From Maratus speciosus (Eukaryota; Arthropoda; Arachnida; Araneae; Salticidae): DNA of 64,000 nucleotides. The notes under the pieces are model-generated. The model was not told where the DNA came from. It did not search any database and was given only the letters and a program-made list of their open reading frames with translations. The stretch covers positions 443,177,502-443,241,501 of the forward strand of contig OZ010794.1 of the NCBI GenBank assembly GCA_963932465.1, written 5' to 3'. How positions within the stretch are numbered: the first letter of the stretch is position 1; every line of letters starts with the position of its first letter. Made by a program: the position numbers and the translations under genes. Shown piece after piece: positions 27,401 to 41,310 of the stretch.

Positions 27401-30400
27401 CGGACTAGCTGAATCTGAAGTTGAGGAAAAAATCGTGCATTAGTTCTTGAGATAGAGCTATTGAATGATGCAGCGTAGCAGTATCACCTGTTGGGCAATT
27501 TACACCAAATTATATCAAGGACTAACTGAATCTGAAGTTTTATGAAAATCCGTGCTTTAGTTCTTGCGATATAGCTATTCCGGAAATCGTGAAAAATGCA
27601 GCATAGCAGCGCCACCTGTTGGGCGATTTACACCGAAAAGTAATCAGCATCAATTTATATCAGGGACTAACTGAATCTAAAGTTTTATTAAATTCCGTTC
27701 ATTAGTGCTTGAGATAGTGCTTTGAGATAGTACTCCCGTTGCCAATATTAAGCAAATGGCTCCAAAAACTACAAAAAAATTAATGTTTCAAAAATAAATG
27801 GAGATGCAGTTTTCAAACAAATTGCATTTAAAAGTACTTTTTTTTCCCAATACGACAGTATAAAAATTGAAAATGTGCGATGCTTAGAAGTTTAAAAAAT
27901 TGCTATTGAGTATTTAATCGTACTGCTTTGTTTTACGGCTGGCTTCTGTAAGGTAACGTTATTTTTTGGAGACGTCACAAAATAAGCTGGGAGAAAGAAA
28001 TAGCATATCGTACCGGGGACTGAAAAAAAAAAACATTACCACACTCAGCTTGGCGATCAATTTCAGAAACGACATTATGGCGTGGTTAAAAAAAGGGCGT
28101 ATGTTACGGGCGCAGGCAAATTTATTATTTCAAAATCTTGCCCTTTCCTGGATTTCGTTCATCCGATGTCTATGCCCCACCTCCCTAATCGTAATCACCA
28201 TAATGCTAGTATTACAGGGGTATTGAATCGCCGCAGCACACATATACACAATAGAGGTGTAGCTCACCGCTAAACTAGAAGCAACGGCTTTCCTGTAAAA
28301 CAACTTTTTCAGCATGGGAACTCAAACTGCAGAGAAAATCAGCTACTTGTAATGTTCTATAGAGCTTTGGGGGTATTTTCGTTCAAGAAAATTACCCGAG
28401 CAAAGTGCTACTTATTGTACTTTTCCATTTTATGGTTTTTCTTTTTAATTAATAGTTTATGATTAGAGTATTTAACCCCTTAATCCTCGCTCCTGTCAAT
28501 ATCACGGGCTGAGGTATCGTTCGTTATTTCTCGTGCCCGTCATATTTCCGGGCTGGAGATTTATTGCTGGAAAAAACTTCTTAAACCAGAAAAATTTAAT
28601 TTGCATTTCGGTGTGAAGTCTTTGAATATTATCGTTTGGGTTTGTTTTTTGGCGCTGATTGTAATGTTGGACTTTGTATTGCATATTTCGAAATATATCA
28701 CACTAAAAAAATTATTAATAATCAAAATTTAATGTATATTACATTACTTCAAATATTATTTGTAAAAATTTGTTTGATGATGATAAATAAAGATCTAAGA
28801 TGTGAAAAATAAAGGTCTTATTCGCATTAATTTGTATGGTGTAAAACAAACATTAAAACACAGAATTCTCGCATGATCGCTTTTCCACAAATGTGAATTT
28901 GTTCTATACCATCTTTTTTTTTCGCCTTAAAAAAAACTAATTACATATTTTATGTAGAAACCTTATAATTATTCAATTTCTGTAATAAAAAAATAGGTTT
29001 TTCTGATGGTTTTTACAAATACTAAGCGGCCGTTAAGGGGTTAAAAGAATAGGCAAGCACTACGCAAGATTAATTGATTTATAGATTTTACTCTTAAATA
29101 GAAATTTTAAATTTAAGGTTATTTTTCAATATTTTCTTTTGCCTTTTTCGAACCCTTAACGTGTCTAGAATATTCCCTCAAAACTGTTTCTTGATCCACT
29201 CAATATTTAAGTCCTTTTAATTTTAAATTTAAGGTTATTTTTCAACATTTTCTTTTGCCTTTTTCGAACCCTTAACGTGTCTAGAATATTCCCTCAAAAC
29301 TGTTTCTTGATCCACTCAATATTTAAGTCCTTTTAATTTTAAATTTAAGGTTATTTTTCAATATTTTCTTTTGCCTTTTTCGAACCCTTAACGTGTCTAG
29401 AATATTCCCTCAAAACTGTTTCTTGATCCACTCAATATTTAAGTCCTTTTAATTTTAAATTTAAGGTTATTTTTCAATATTTTCTTTTGCCTTTTTCGAA
29501 CCCTTAACGTGTCTAGAATATTCCCTCAAAACTGTTTCTTGATACACTCAATATTTAAGTCCTTTTAATTTTAAATTTAAGGTTATTTTTCAACATTTTC
29601 TTTTGCCTTTTTCGAACCCTTAACGTGTCTAGAATATTCCCTCAAAACTGTTTCTTGATCCACTCAATATTTAAGTCCTTTTAATTTTAAATTTAAGGTT
29701 ATTTTTCAATATTTTCTTTTGCCTTTTTCGAACCCTTAACGTGTCTAGAATATTCCCTCAAAACTGTTTCTTGATCCACTCAATATTTAAGTCCTTTTAA
29801 TTTTAAATTTAAGGTTATTTTTCAATATTTTCTTTTGCCTTTTTCGAACCCTTAACGTGTCTAGAATATTCCCTCAAAACTGTTTCTTGATCCACTCAAT
29901 ATTTAAATCCTTACAACCAGTTTGACGGACACGGTTGACAAAAAAACAGATAAAAAAGTTCAAACCAACGCGGTTTTCTTGAAACAAGTTTTTTATCGGT
30001 GTTCGATCGCACGCTTCTATCGCACAAGCTATCGATGTTTTATTTTTGCCACATATTTCAACGTAAAAAAATAAATCCTGACAATGATCTAAAAATAATC
30101 CGTATCGAGAGAACCTCTCCTTAAGTAGCAATTTATTAATATTTTTATTCACATTAAAAATATATAATTTAGATTTGTTTCATTAATATAACAGCATAAA
30201 ACGTTTGAAATGCAATTTCTTACATGCAATAATGACTTTATAAATTTTATCTCATTAACAGTTATAATGGTATATGTATAGTTCTAATATTTCTTTGATC
30301 ATGACTAAGATGAGAAATTTTGTGAAATAGCATAATTGTATGCTATAATTATTTAAGGATTGAAAAAAATATCACTTTTTTAATAATAATTTCAAGACTA

Positions 30401-33400
30401 ACAGCCTGTAACTAAGAATGTATATCAATCTTTAAAACAGTTGTGTAAAATATTCACCAAGTACAGTGTTATTGTCAGTGCGTAATGTTGTTCAGAGAAT
30501 GCCTCTTGCATGTAAAAATTCTGCCGTAGACTGTGAATCTTTATTTTGATGAAAGACATTTATAAGAGGCAAATGAAGTAAATTCAGAAATACTTCTTAA
30601 TTGAGTCTAAAGTCGTTAACCAGAAAAATAAATGTGTAGAAATTTAAAAATATATATACTAGACCGGTGAGGTGACCCGTGCGAGGATTCCGCGTCTTTT
30701 TAGCAATATCTAATGTTTTTTACATACAGGTTTAAACTTATAAAGAAAAATTAAGGATAAAAATTAGGAATTCACCGAATAGTGATTTTGGCCGAATACT
30801 GAATATTCGGCCTACAGGTGAACCGAATACCGAATATTCGGCTAATCGAATAGTAACTGCTAGGCCGAATGCTGAATATTCGGCCTGCCGAATAGTAACT
30901 ATTCGGCCGAATACCGAATATTCGGCTTTGAAATGAAAATTTTTGTGACGGGTCCTTTAAAGGACCCAATTTCTTCCTAAACAAATCACTGCAGCTCATC
31001 ATGTTCCTATGAATTTTTGCTAATGATTTACCGGGTGTCCCAAAAATGACTGATGGATTTTAAAATTCAATAACTTGGAAACGGTGATAGATATTAAAAA
31101 AAAATTCTTGCAGGAGTGTAAGTAAGATGTCAGGAGTTTTTATGCTGTGATTCTCAGTTTTAGTTACAAATAGCAGCGAAAGATGGCGCTGCAAGCAATA
31201 ACCGCTAAATCTGGCCTCGATTTTTCGGCCTCTCTCTTCTTCCATGCGAAAAAAGGAGATTAAAATGTATTGGATGGACCCCGAAGTACCAAAACTCGAG
31301 TCTGGACCGAGCACCTATTGCTCTCAGAGCCATCTATTGTTTGAAATTCGAACTAAAATCAAGAATCACTGCAAAAAAAAAAAAAAAAAAAAAACTCGAC
31401 ATCATTATTATTCCTCCTGCAAGAATTTTTTAAATATCTGTCACTGTTTGCAAGTTATTGAATTTGAAAATCCATCAGTCATTTTTGAGACACCCGGTAC
31501 ATAAATTGCACTCCTACTCCACTTTGTCAAGTTTTCTGATAGTGACATTAAATTTGGTTGAAATTATTTTTCATGCTATAAACAAAAAATATGCGAAAAT
31601 TTCTTGAACTTTTTAAAAGGAACCTTTATATCTTGAATGTGCGTGCTAGTCTTTCGCAAATGATGTACAGTCGTGGAAAAAAAAAAGTAAACACCCCCTA
31701 CTAACTCCTCAACAAATTATCGTAGAAGAAAGTTACTGGTACCGAACGATTGGAAATAAAGTCTAGTTTTAAATGATGTATATAAAATTTGCTTAGGGGG
31801 CTATCTACATATTAAAACGAACCATAAATTTGTTTTTTCAATATCAGTACACAATTCTGACAACATAAAGGAACTCTACACCCTTCAATTAGCCTAAAAA
31901 CAAATTTTTATGCAATTCGTACCATAAGTTTCCGAGAAATTGATTATTTTAAAACGAGCTTATTTTAAGGGTTGTATCCAAATTGAAGTTCGGTACTCGA
32001 TTGTTAACCGAGAAAGCCCCATCTTGATCAAGGCCCACTCAAGCAGTCAATGAAGTCGGTTAAATTACAAGACAGCAGAAGAAATGTCAAAATATCTACT
32101 CACTTCTATCATAGACGGCCCCTTAAACCATCATTTTGCCGTTTTTTAAGCATAACTTGAAAACTACTTGGAAGAAAAATGTGAAATTTTGGATTTCCAT
32201 ACAGCAGAGCTTAATAAATCTAAATCCATCAAAAAAATTGTAGGTTGCAATTCATATTTTTTTCGAATATTAATTTCATAATTCATAACATAAAATTATA
32301 AAAATTGCAAATTCAGCGTATTTATGTTTGGGTATTTTAGTACTATTGCCACACAAAAAATTACCACATTAGGAGTATAATTTCAGGAGATATTAATGAA
32401 AATATGAAAATGTAATTTAACATTAGAAGCACTAAATTTTGAATGTTTATAATTCAAAAACTTATCATTCAAATGACTTGGAATTTGGTGTCTAGGCATA
32501 GTTTGAACCGAAGATTTGAAATATCTCGTTAAAATTGGGTATTGCCATTGAAAAAACAAAGTTATGGTTCGTTTTAATATGTAGATGGCCCCCTAAGCAA
32601 ATTTTCTATACATAATTTAAAAGTAGACTTTATTTACAATCGTTCGGTACTAGTAACTTTCTTCTACGATAATTTGTTGAGGAGTTAGTAGGGGGTGTTT
32701 ACTTTGTTTTTTTTTTCCACGACTGTACAATATCCACATAGTCATGTATTGGAGCTATAGATCATTTTGAGTATTTCATTTTACAGGATAATCGAAAGTA
32801 TTATTTCTTTTATTCAATGTGTAGCTAGTGCAATTATTTTCAGCTATGTATTCATTAAATTGTCGAGGGGATTTTTTTTTGTTATTGTTTAAATTTATTT
32901 TGTTTTGAAAAAAATTTTTGAAAGTAAGATTCCCGTACTAAAAAGTATTCTTAAAAAATGATCTCCTTTTTTTTTTTTTCTTTAAAAGATTATTAAATTT
33001 TGTTTAATACTTCTCCTTGTTGTAAATCCAGAAAAGAAAAAAAAAAATATTATTTATTCTTTTTTATACTCAAAAGTGAAAAAAGTATGCAGAAAGCTTT
33101 ATTCTTTCGGAAGATATATTGATTTTTAATATGGATAAAATTAATAATTTCTTACTTTAAAAAAATTAAAGTATTTACATTTAAAAATTCTAAATAGTAA
33201 TAATATACAGAAATATACATTTTAAAAGGGGGGAAAAAGTTTAAAATATTTATAAATAAAAGTAAAACTTTGTGTCCCGTACAATAGTGCTGCACAACCT
33301 TTTTGCAAGAAAATTATTTGCCACCACAAAAAATTTAAAAGTAACATTTGAATTATTTACTAGCAAAGTTTCTGTCAATTAATTAGGAAAATTATTCTGC

Positions 33401-33641
33401 ATAAAAATAGTTGTAATCCCGGTGGCCCGCGGGCCACAGGTTGTGCACCTCTACCGTGCACCCCTACCGTACAACCTTAACATCTTCAGGGACGATTTTT
33501 TTATGGTGAGAAAAAATGACTTTTTTTTACGATTTATTCAAAAATGGGGTGGGGGCAAACAAAACTCTCAAAAAAGGAAAAATAACATCCACATCTGTGG
33601 TCTCTGAGCGTTAATGGTAATTTATGAGTGAAAATGATTTC

Positions 33642-33672
<31 letters not shown>

Positions 33673-36600
33673 CACTAACAGTAAATTTCTTTCTTACATT
33701 TCTACAAATTATTGAAATTGAATATATTTAACATATCTGATATTATTTTTTGCCAAATATTTTTGTTCAGATAATTTCAAAAAGGGATAAAAGGATATAA
33801 GGAAGGGATAAAAGAAAAAAAAAAAAGGATTTGTTCAATCAAATAATCCAACTACACTGACTGCCGAAAAATTACTTCACGCTTTTTTGTATCTCTAACT
33901 GTATAATACATCGGTGCGGCCAAACCGTAAAAATTTTACTTCTCTTGTTGGATGATTCTGTAGTGAATAAGTTATTATCAAATTATCATTATTTTTATTA
34001 TTGACAGTAATTATAATTTAAAAACTAAACGTCCACATATGTGGTCGAGGACGTGAAGAAGTTAAAAGGAAAGGGAGGTGGTTTATACTTACCAACATGT
34101 ATTTTTCCCATTTTGAAATATTTGCCATTCTTTCATACATAGTAAACACTGGACACTGGGCAACAAACACCAAGAGGCACTGCCCACCCGGTCTCATCAA
34201 ATAACAGATGTTTGATAAAGCTTTTCTTAAGTTCTTTATCCAGTGCAGGCAGTAGAAAGAAAATACCTTGCTGAAAGTTCCCCAGTCTTCTCTGAAGAAT
34301 GTAACATCGCCAGCAATGTCCAGTACTTCATAGTGAATGTTGTCGTCTGCATGATTTTCGTTTGCGAAACTCACCTGAAATTAGGAGATTAAGAAAAATA
34401 TATCATAGAAACTCGAGGTACTTAAGGTTTAACCCTTTGTATCAACGTCTTGCATATCTGCAACGTACACAAAAAAACAATGTTATTTATACAGTGGACT
34501 TTACAAAGCGTTTTTTAGATGCATTCGTAATTATATAAATGTGCAGAACCTATAGTCGTCGTGTAGCCCGTCCGTCCGTCTGTCTGTCCGTCCGTTTATA
34601 ACAGCGCAAAAACTACCCAACGAATGGTTTGAAATTTAATATGCGTAATCGTGGCGGAATTTTGTCGAGTCATTTCAAATTTTATGAAAATCGAATCAAA
34701 ACTTAATAAAAGTTTTCTTCATTCTATGAAATCTTATCATATGTAATTAATTCAATGATATTCCATGATAGATAATGATTCTCAGTTGCCATGGTGATTA
34801 CGTCCTATTTTATTTAAGATGGAGTCCTATTATTTCCGTATTACTGAATTTAATATGTATGATCATAATAAATTTTGTATTCCTACATTTTTTGCATAAG
34901 ACTGCAACAGCTATTGCACCAAGATCTGAATATTTATAAAACTAGTTATATTACGAACGCACCTCATTTGACACGTTTAACGTACAAATGCTCTAAATTT
35001 TTTTAATTACTTTTTATATATTTAAAACGCTGTTTACTAACGTATGAGTAAATAATTTTCAAATCGGAGTTGTTTAGTTACAAAGGGTTAGGTGTGATAC
35101 AATGATATTATTTTTTAGAATGAGGTTTATGCTTAAATGTAATATGTAAAACAGTTTTTGTTTTTTAAAAATTAATAACAACATATGCCTCCTTTCTCTC
35201 TCTCTTTGTAAAATTTATGTTTATGTATGTTTTAAAACTGCTCGCTAACCCAGAAAATTTCGTCAGTAGAACCTGCCTTATTTTTTTCTCTTCAAAATGG
35301 CCGAGTACGAAATAATTTTTCTATAATTTATATAGACCGGGAGACGGCAGCACAGACAATCACCTCATCGAGTTCATAGATGAAATTCTAGGATTAGTTA
35401 AAATTTTGATTCGCATATTTCAACGCAATCGGTCTGCGAAGCCATATCTTGGTGGAAAACCCCGGAAAACCCGATTTTAGCGGCTGACTCGTTGATTTAC
35501 TATTTTGTTTTCCTGCTCCCAGTCCTCCATGTTTTCATATCTTTTGGTGCAGGAAAACACAATGGTAAAAATCTACGAGTCAGCCGCTAAAATCGGGTTT
35601 TCAGATGTTTTCCATCAAGATATGGCTTCGCAGACCGATTGCGTTGAAATATGCAAATCAAAATTTTAACTAATTCCAGAATTTCATCCGTGAACTCGAT
35701 GAGGTAATTGTTTGTGCTGCCAGATCCCGGTCTAATATACTTCCGTAGTTCTTTATACTAAATACAACGGTACCTTTTTAATTTTTTGAAATTCAGTTCA
35801 ATTTTTATACAATTCACAATTTCCACAAGCATAATTATTTCATTTCTAACTACCCTTTGTTTATTAATTGAACATATAAATAAATTAACTTACCATGTCA
35901 GCCGATCTGTCGATTCCCAGCAGGAGTTCGAACCTTCCAATCGATGGAGCTAAAACTTTCGAAGTTACATCTCCTGTCCCACATCCTATGTCCAGTACTG
36001 TATCCGTGTCGTTTGAATCAATTTTTTTCTTGTACACGCCGAGAACCTGACTTGCATCTCTCACTTGAAATGGGTTGGATTTAACATAGAGCTCTGGATC
36101 AATCATTCTTTCCCCTTAAAATAATGGGAAAGAAAAATCATTATTAACCCCTTTCGGACCATGGATGCATATATGCATCTTCAAAAAGTGTTTACGACAA
36201 TTGCTTTTGGTATCAGTAATAAAGAAAAATATTTGTCTTATTTAATTACAACGTTTCCGTAATTAAATACGTAAAAGTAAGAGCAACAACAACAACCGAA
36301 AAAAAATTATGCCAATCTAATAAAAATCGTATATGGTACTCTGGTCCCGAAGAAATTAAGCATATATACAAGGTGTCCCAAATTGAAGCACACATTTCCG
36401 AGAGAACTACTAAAAAATAAATAAATAAACATTAGAAAGTTAAATTTGGGGAGCGTCGTGATAAGAATTTTTTCTACAACAAATTTTATTTCCAAAAACT
36501 ACCAACAGAGAGCATATAATATTTTATGTACAGATACTTTCAGTTTCGAAACCGGTTCTGAAAGGGAAAGTATCCTAATTTAAAAAAAAAAAAAAACCTG

Positions 36601-39600
36601 TAAACAAAATGGAAAAAGTAGAAAACGGTCTTTGTAAGAGATCGACTTCAGCTATCCAATGCGAAAAAATCATTTAAAAAATATTGAAATGCAAACGGGA
36701 AATTTTTAAGAATTTCTTCCATAGGATTAACATTAGCATGCAGGAGTTTTTTGCGTGAGTAAAGTAGCCGCAAAGCATGTAGGAGTTATTTTGGGGATGG
36801 CTTCCCCTGACCTCGTATCTGGTGCCTAATGTTTTTTTTTTCTTTTTTTTATTCTGTGGGACACTTGAAAGCGTTAGTTTACACGGCGCTACCCAATTCA
36901 ATCGAATAAAATTAAAACAGTGAATTACGGAAGTGTGTCATAACATCTCTCCAGCCACATTTAATGCAGTCGGAGATGAATTTCTGCAGCGCTCTGTTAT
37001 TGCCAAGAAGTGGAAGGCAGTTACCCCTTGAAGGGCGGTGGGATATAATATATCCCACTTAATTTTAATTCTCAACTTCCACATTGGCACCAGAATTTTA
37101 AAATAAAATTTTGTATTTATATTGTACTTGAAGAAAATAATTTACTTATTTTCAAGTAAATTTGTTTCTATATCCTGGTGTGAATCAGTCATTTCTTTCA
37201 ACATTTTAGCAACAGAAGCAACTTTGCCCTTCAAAGGGTTGGTTAATTCCAACAACTCGGTTAAGTTGGTTCAGGTGAAAAAAAAAATCACCTTTTCATG
37301 AAATTAGAGTTAAAATTTTAATTAGTTATATCTTTCTTATTCGTGTTGATTGTTTGTCTTGAACAGACCTTTCCACCGATATGTCTTCAGTCACCACTTC
37401 CCATTTAAAATTTCAAAGCTCAGCAGAGCACCCCATTATCCCCTTGCCCCACATTGCTCAATTTTTAGGTGCGTTCGTAATTATATAAATACGTAGCACT
37501 TATAGTCGTCGTTCAGTCCGTCCGTCTGTCCGTCCGCATATAACAGAGCAAAAACTACCCAACCGAATGGTCTGAAATTTTAACTATATAATTTGTGCAA
37601 AATTTTGTCTAGTTATTTCAAATTTCATGAAAATCGGATGTATCATTTAATTACAGGGACAGTCAAAAGTTTTCCGTTACATTACGGCCAATGGGAAAAA
37701 ATTATTGCAAGTGCATTTTAATGATATTACAGCCTTCCGAATGGTCTGAAATTTTAAATATATAATTGTTGCAACATTTTGTCAACTCATTTCAAATTTT
37801 ATGAAAATCGGATCTATAGTTTAATTACAGGGACAGTCAGAATTTTTCCGTTTCATTAAGGCCAAGTGGGAAAAAAATATTTCAAGTGCATTTTAATGAT
37901 GTTACAGTCTTTCGAACAGAATGAAATTGATATGCACTTATGAAGTGCACTAAAATATACATTCAGTAGAATATGCGATGCAAAAAATTATTATAAAACT
38001 AGTTATAGTACGAACGCACCTCATTTGCCACGTTTGGCGAGCAATTTCCAACTTGTTCTTAACTATAAAAACTTGTTATAAAAAATAAACTTGTTATAAA
38101 ACTATATTAACTTGTTCTTAACTATTAGATGAGGTATGCATATTCCTCGAATTAATGAAACGTGTATTTCACTTCCAAAATTCCAACGCATTTTCGAAAT
38201 GAGAGGGGATGAACTATGACTTGAAAGACTCCGGAATTAATATTTTCCCATAAAAAATCTCAAAATCGTTTTTCGTCAAATTTCGAAATTTGTAAGGTAC
38301 ATAGTCCGCTTAAATAGCTTTTGTTTCATTCATGTATTTTTTTTTTTTTTTTTTAACCGCAAGATTTACTTCATGTAAAATTATATAATAATCAAATCTG
38401 ATGTCGACAGCCTCATCTTTTGAGAAACGTTTTAAAAGGCAAATTATGCAGAATATAAAATCAGAACTGCTCATTACTGTTCTAAATTTAAATCTCCGTA
38501 GACTCTATTAATGCTTCTCAAATTTGATCTTGCACGTGCATAAAAGCTGACAATAAACAGCAGACAAATTTAGACACTGCTGTCTAAAAAAAGAAAAAAG
38601 AGGGAGGGGCTTTATGTAAATATCATGCAAATAATCTAACACTCTGGAAATTAATTGGGCACCCGCGATGACATCGTGATTTTCTAGGCAAATTTATGTC
38701 ACTAAGGTTGTAAAACTTTCAAATTTAGAAACTCCGTTGGGTGGCTTTTAAAAATTAACTTCGCAACAGATAATGCAAATTGTGGATAGACCAATTCCAA
38801 TGAAATAATTGAAAAATTAATTAAAATTATATATGAGGACCCCAGAAGCCAAGGGGTATAAGTGACAAAATTGAACTAAGTGCACAGACGACCAGAAAAT
38901 ATGCTTTTTAGGTGCGTTCGTAATTATATAAATACGTAGCACCTATAGTCGTCGTTCAGTCCGTCTGTCTGTCCGTCCGCATGTAACAGAGCAAAAACTA
39001 CCCAACCGAATGGTCTGAAATTTTAAATATATGATTGTTGCAAAATTTTGTCGAGCCATTTCAAATTTTATGAAAATCGGATGTATACTTTAATTACAGG
39101 GACAGTCAAAAGTTTTTCTTTACATTACGGCCAATGGGAAAAATTATTGCAAATGAATTTTAATGATGTTACAGCCTGCCGAATGGTCTGAAATTTTAAA
39201 TATATAATTGTTACAAAATTTTGTCGAACCTTTTCCAATTTTATGAAAATTGGATGTATAGTTTAATTACAGGGACAGTCAAAAGTTTTCCGTTACATTA
39301 CAGCCAATGGGGAAAAAATATTGCAAGTGCATTTTAATGATGTTACAGCCTTCCGAATGGTCTCAAATTTTAAATATATAATTATTGCAAAATTTTGTCG
39401 AGCCATTTCAAATTTTATCAAAATTGGATGTATAGTTTAATTACAGGGACAGTCAAAAGTTTTCCGTTACATTACGGCCAATGGGGAAAAAATATTGCAA
39501 GTGCATTTTAATGATGTTACAGACTATGCACTTATGAAGCGCAAAAAAATATACATTCAGTACAATATGGGGTGCAAAAAATAATCATAAAACTAGTTAT

Positions 39601-41266
39601 AGTACGAACGCACCTCATTTGCCACGTTTGACGCGCAATTTCCAACTTGTTTCTTTTCAGGTAAAGAAATATAAGTGATTTTCTAGATATGTGTTGTGTT
39701 TGAGAGATCAACCACTTTTGCCGAATAATGATCAATATTGATTAATTATAAATTTAAAGAATTTTGAACTCTACTTTTTTCACATTTATTGAAATAAGAG
39801 TTCAAAGACCACTGTGAAACAAGCAGCAGTTTCCTATTTCAATTCAGTTAATTATTATTGATGTTCAGCTTTAACGTCAATTATCTTTGAACTCCATTTA
39901 CTCCAAATCGAAATTTTGTCACTTGTACCCCTTGGCTTCTGATGTCCTCATATGTGTTCACCGATCCTGCGTTTATTTGTGTCTCATGTTTAACCGCAAC
40001 ATTGTGTGCTCATGAAGACTATTCCATCTTGTGCTGCAGTTGTAGCCTTACCAACATATGTGAGTGAGAGATGCTAAGCTATGGGTGTCGTCCTCGTAGA
40101 TTAAATGGTAGAGTACTTGGAACGCTATTCCAAGGGTTCGGGGTTCGATTCCCGGCTTGGACATTTTTCACTGTGTTGGTATTACGCTTAATTAGAAATA
40201 TGATAAATGACGTATTAAATATTGAAATAAAAGTCGTTAGAGGTGTGTACATTTATCACTGATGCATATAAAGCATAGCACTAGTCTGGTGGGTCATTCC
40301 CATGTTGTTGTTGTACCTTTACATGATCTCTGCCTGACCAATACTTTATGCATAATGCATTTTTTTCACACTTGTTAACACATTTTTGATCTAAAGAATG
40401 CCATCGTCAATTAGTTAATGGTCGCTTTTTTTTTACTGTGAAAGTAATCTTTTTAATAACTGGTTATGGTATCAATAAACTTTTCTCACGGACAAGTTTT
40501 TGCTTTATAAGATAGATTCTTTATTATTTTCGTTGTTTTTCTTTGGTTCTTTAAAAACATAAATCACAAGCATAAAGGCCGAAACATTCATATTTTGTCT
40601 TTTTCTGCGAGAATTATTCTAATTTTCATGTTTAGCATGCGTAGCACAACAACGGAACTTCAAGTAAGACAAAGTTTTTTAGCAATGTCTTAAAAACCCT
40701 TTTTAACGATTTCCAACATAGTTAAAAAGTGTTTATGAATTGGGTTTGTCTGTCCGTGTTAAATATAATCGCGTATAATAACTCGCCTAAATATAATCGG
40801 ATTTCCATGAAACAGATATATTTAAGTTTATTTCTAGTGTCACTTCTCAATGTTAATTTAACATAGAAAAGCCTATGGAGATCATAACTTTTTAATTTTT
40901 TCTTCCCACCTTTTTGTCCCTGATACCACTCATTTTTAATTCTTTCCTAATTCTATTAATATTATAAATTCAAAGTGTAAAAACATTTGCCAGACGTCAG
41001 GGTCAAAACGGATCATAAAATGCCTTTGCATATAGGTGGATTATAATCTAGAGAGTAACCATGGGCTAATTTTTATTTACATTAATCGAATATTTTTCGT
41101 AATAATTTCAAATTTCGCTTTTTTCATTGAGAATCAACGGACATTTTCTAATAAAATTTAACATTTTTCCTTCATTGTTGTAAATAATTCAAAAGCCGTA
41201 ATAATAATTTGCCTATTTTTAGTTGAATGATTTTCACGTGAGACATGAAACTGAAGAAACTGAAAT

Positions 41267-41310
<44 letters not shown>

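Larger units (their letters stand above)
23661..34092 (-). other. JHAMT-like intron 2 (10,432 bp)
   Basis: A GT/AG intron ending TATTGCAG. It contains the nested hAT/Helitron block (23908-26848), repeat family copy A (26989-27740), a TTAA element (28476-29040), the 116-bp tandem array, a TC1-type element (31668-32725), a TA-flanked TIR element (31031-31497) and a short hAT element (33285-33466). In 27741-28471 and 29912-30764 I see no gene. Confidence 0.88.
34375..35893 (-). other. JHAMT-like intron 1 (1519 bp)
   Basis: A GT/AG intron ending CTAATTTCAG. It holds a foldback TA-flanked element (35335-35732), a GTGCGTTCG-family element (34517-34964) and possible TTAA-type ends (TTAACCCTTTG near 34429 and CAAAGGGTTAG near 35083) that would enclose the latter. 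Confidence 0.85.

Noticed and set aside
29104..29911. CRISPR-like regular repeat
   Set aside because: The whole 116-bp unit is conserved with no variable spacers, and the genome is eukaryotic. It is an ordinary tandem array.
29874..30152. 92-codon minus-strand frame as an extra JHAMT-like exon
   Set aside because: The protein is complete and phase-consistent without it; it starts in the tandem array and lacks family motifs.
40090..40163. Functional tRNA gene
   Set aside because: Acceptor and T stems have mismatches and the base before the anticodon is not T, so it is a SINE head or pseudogene at best.
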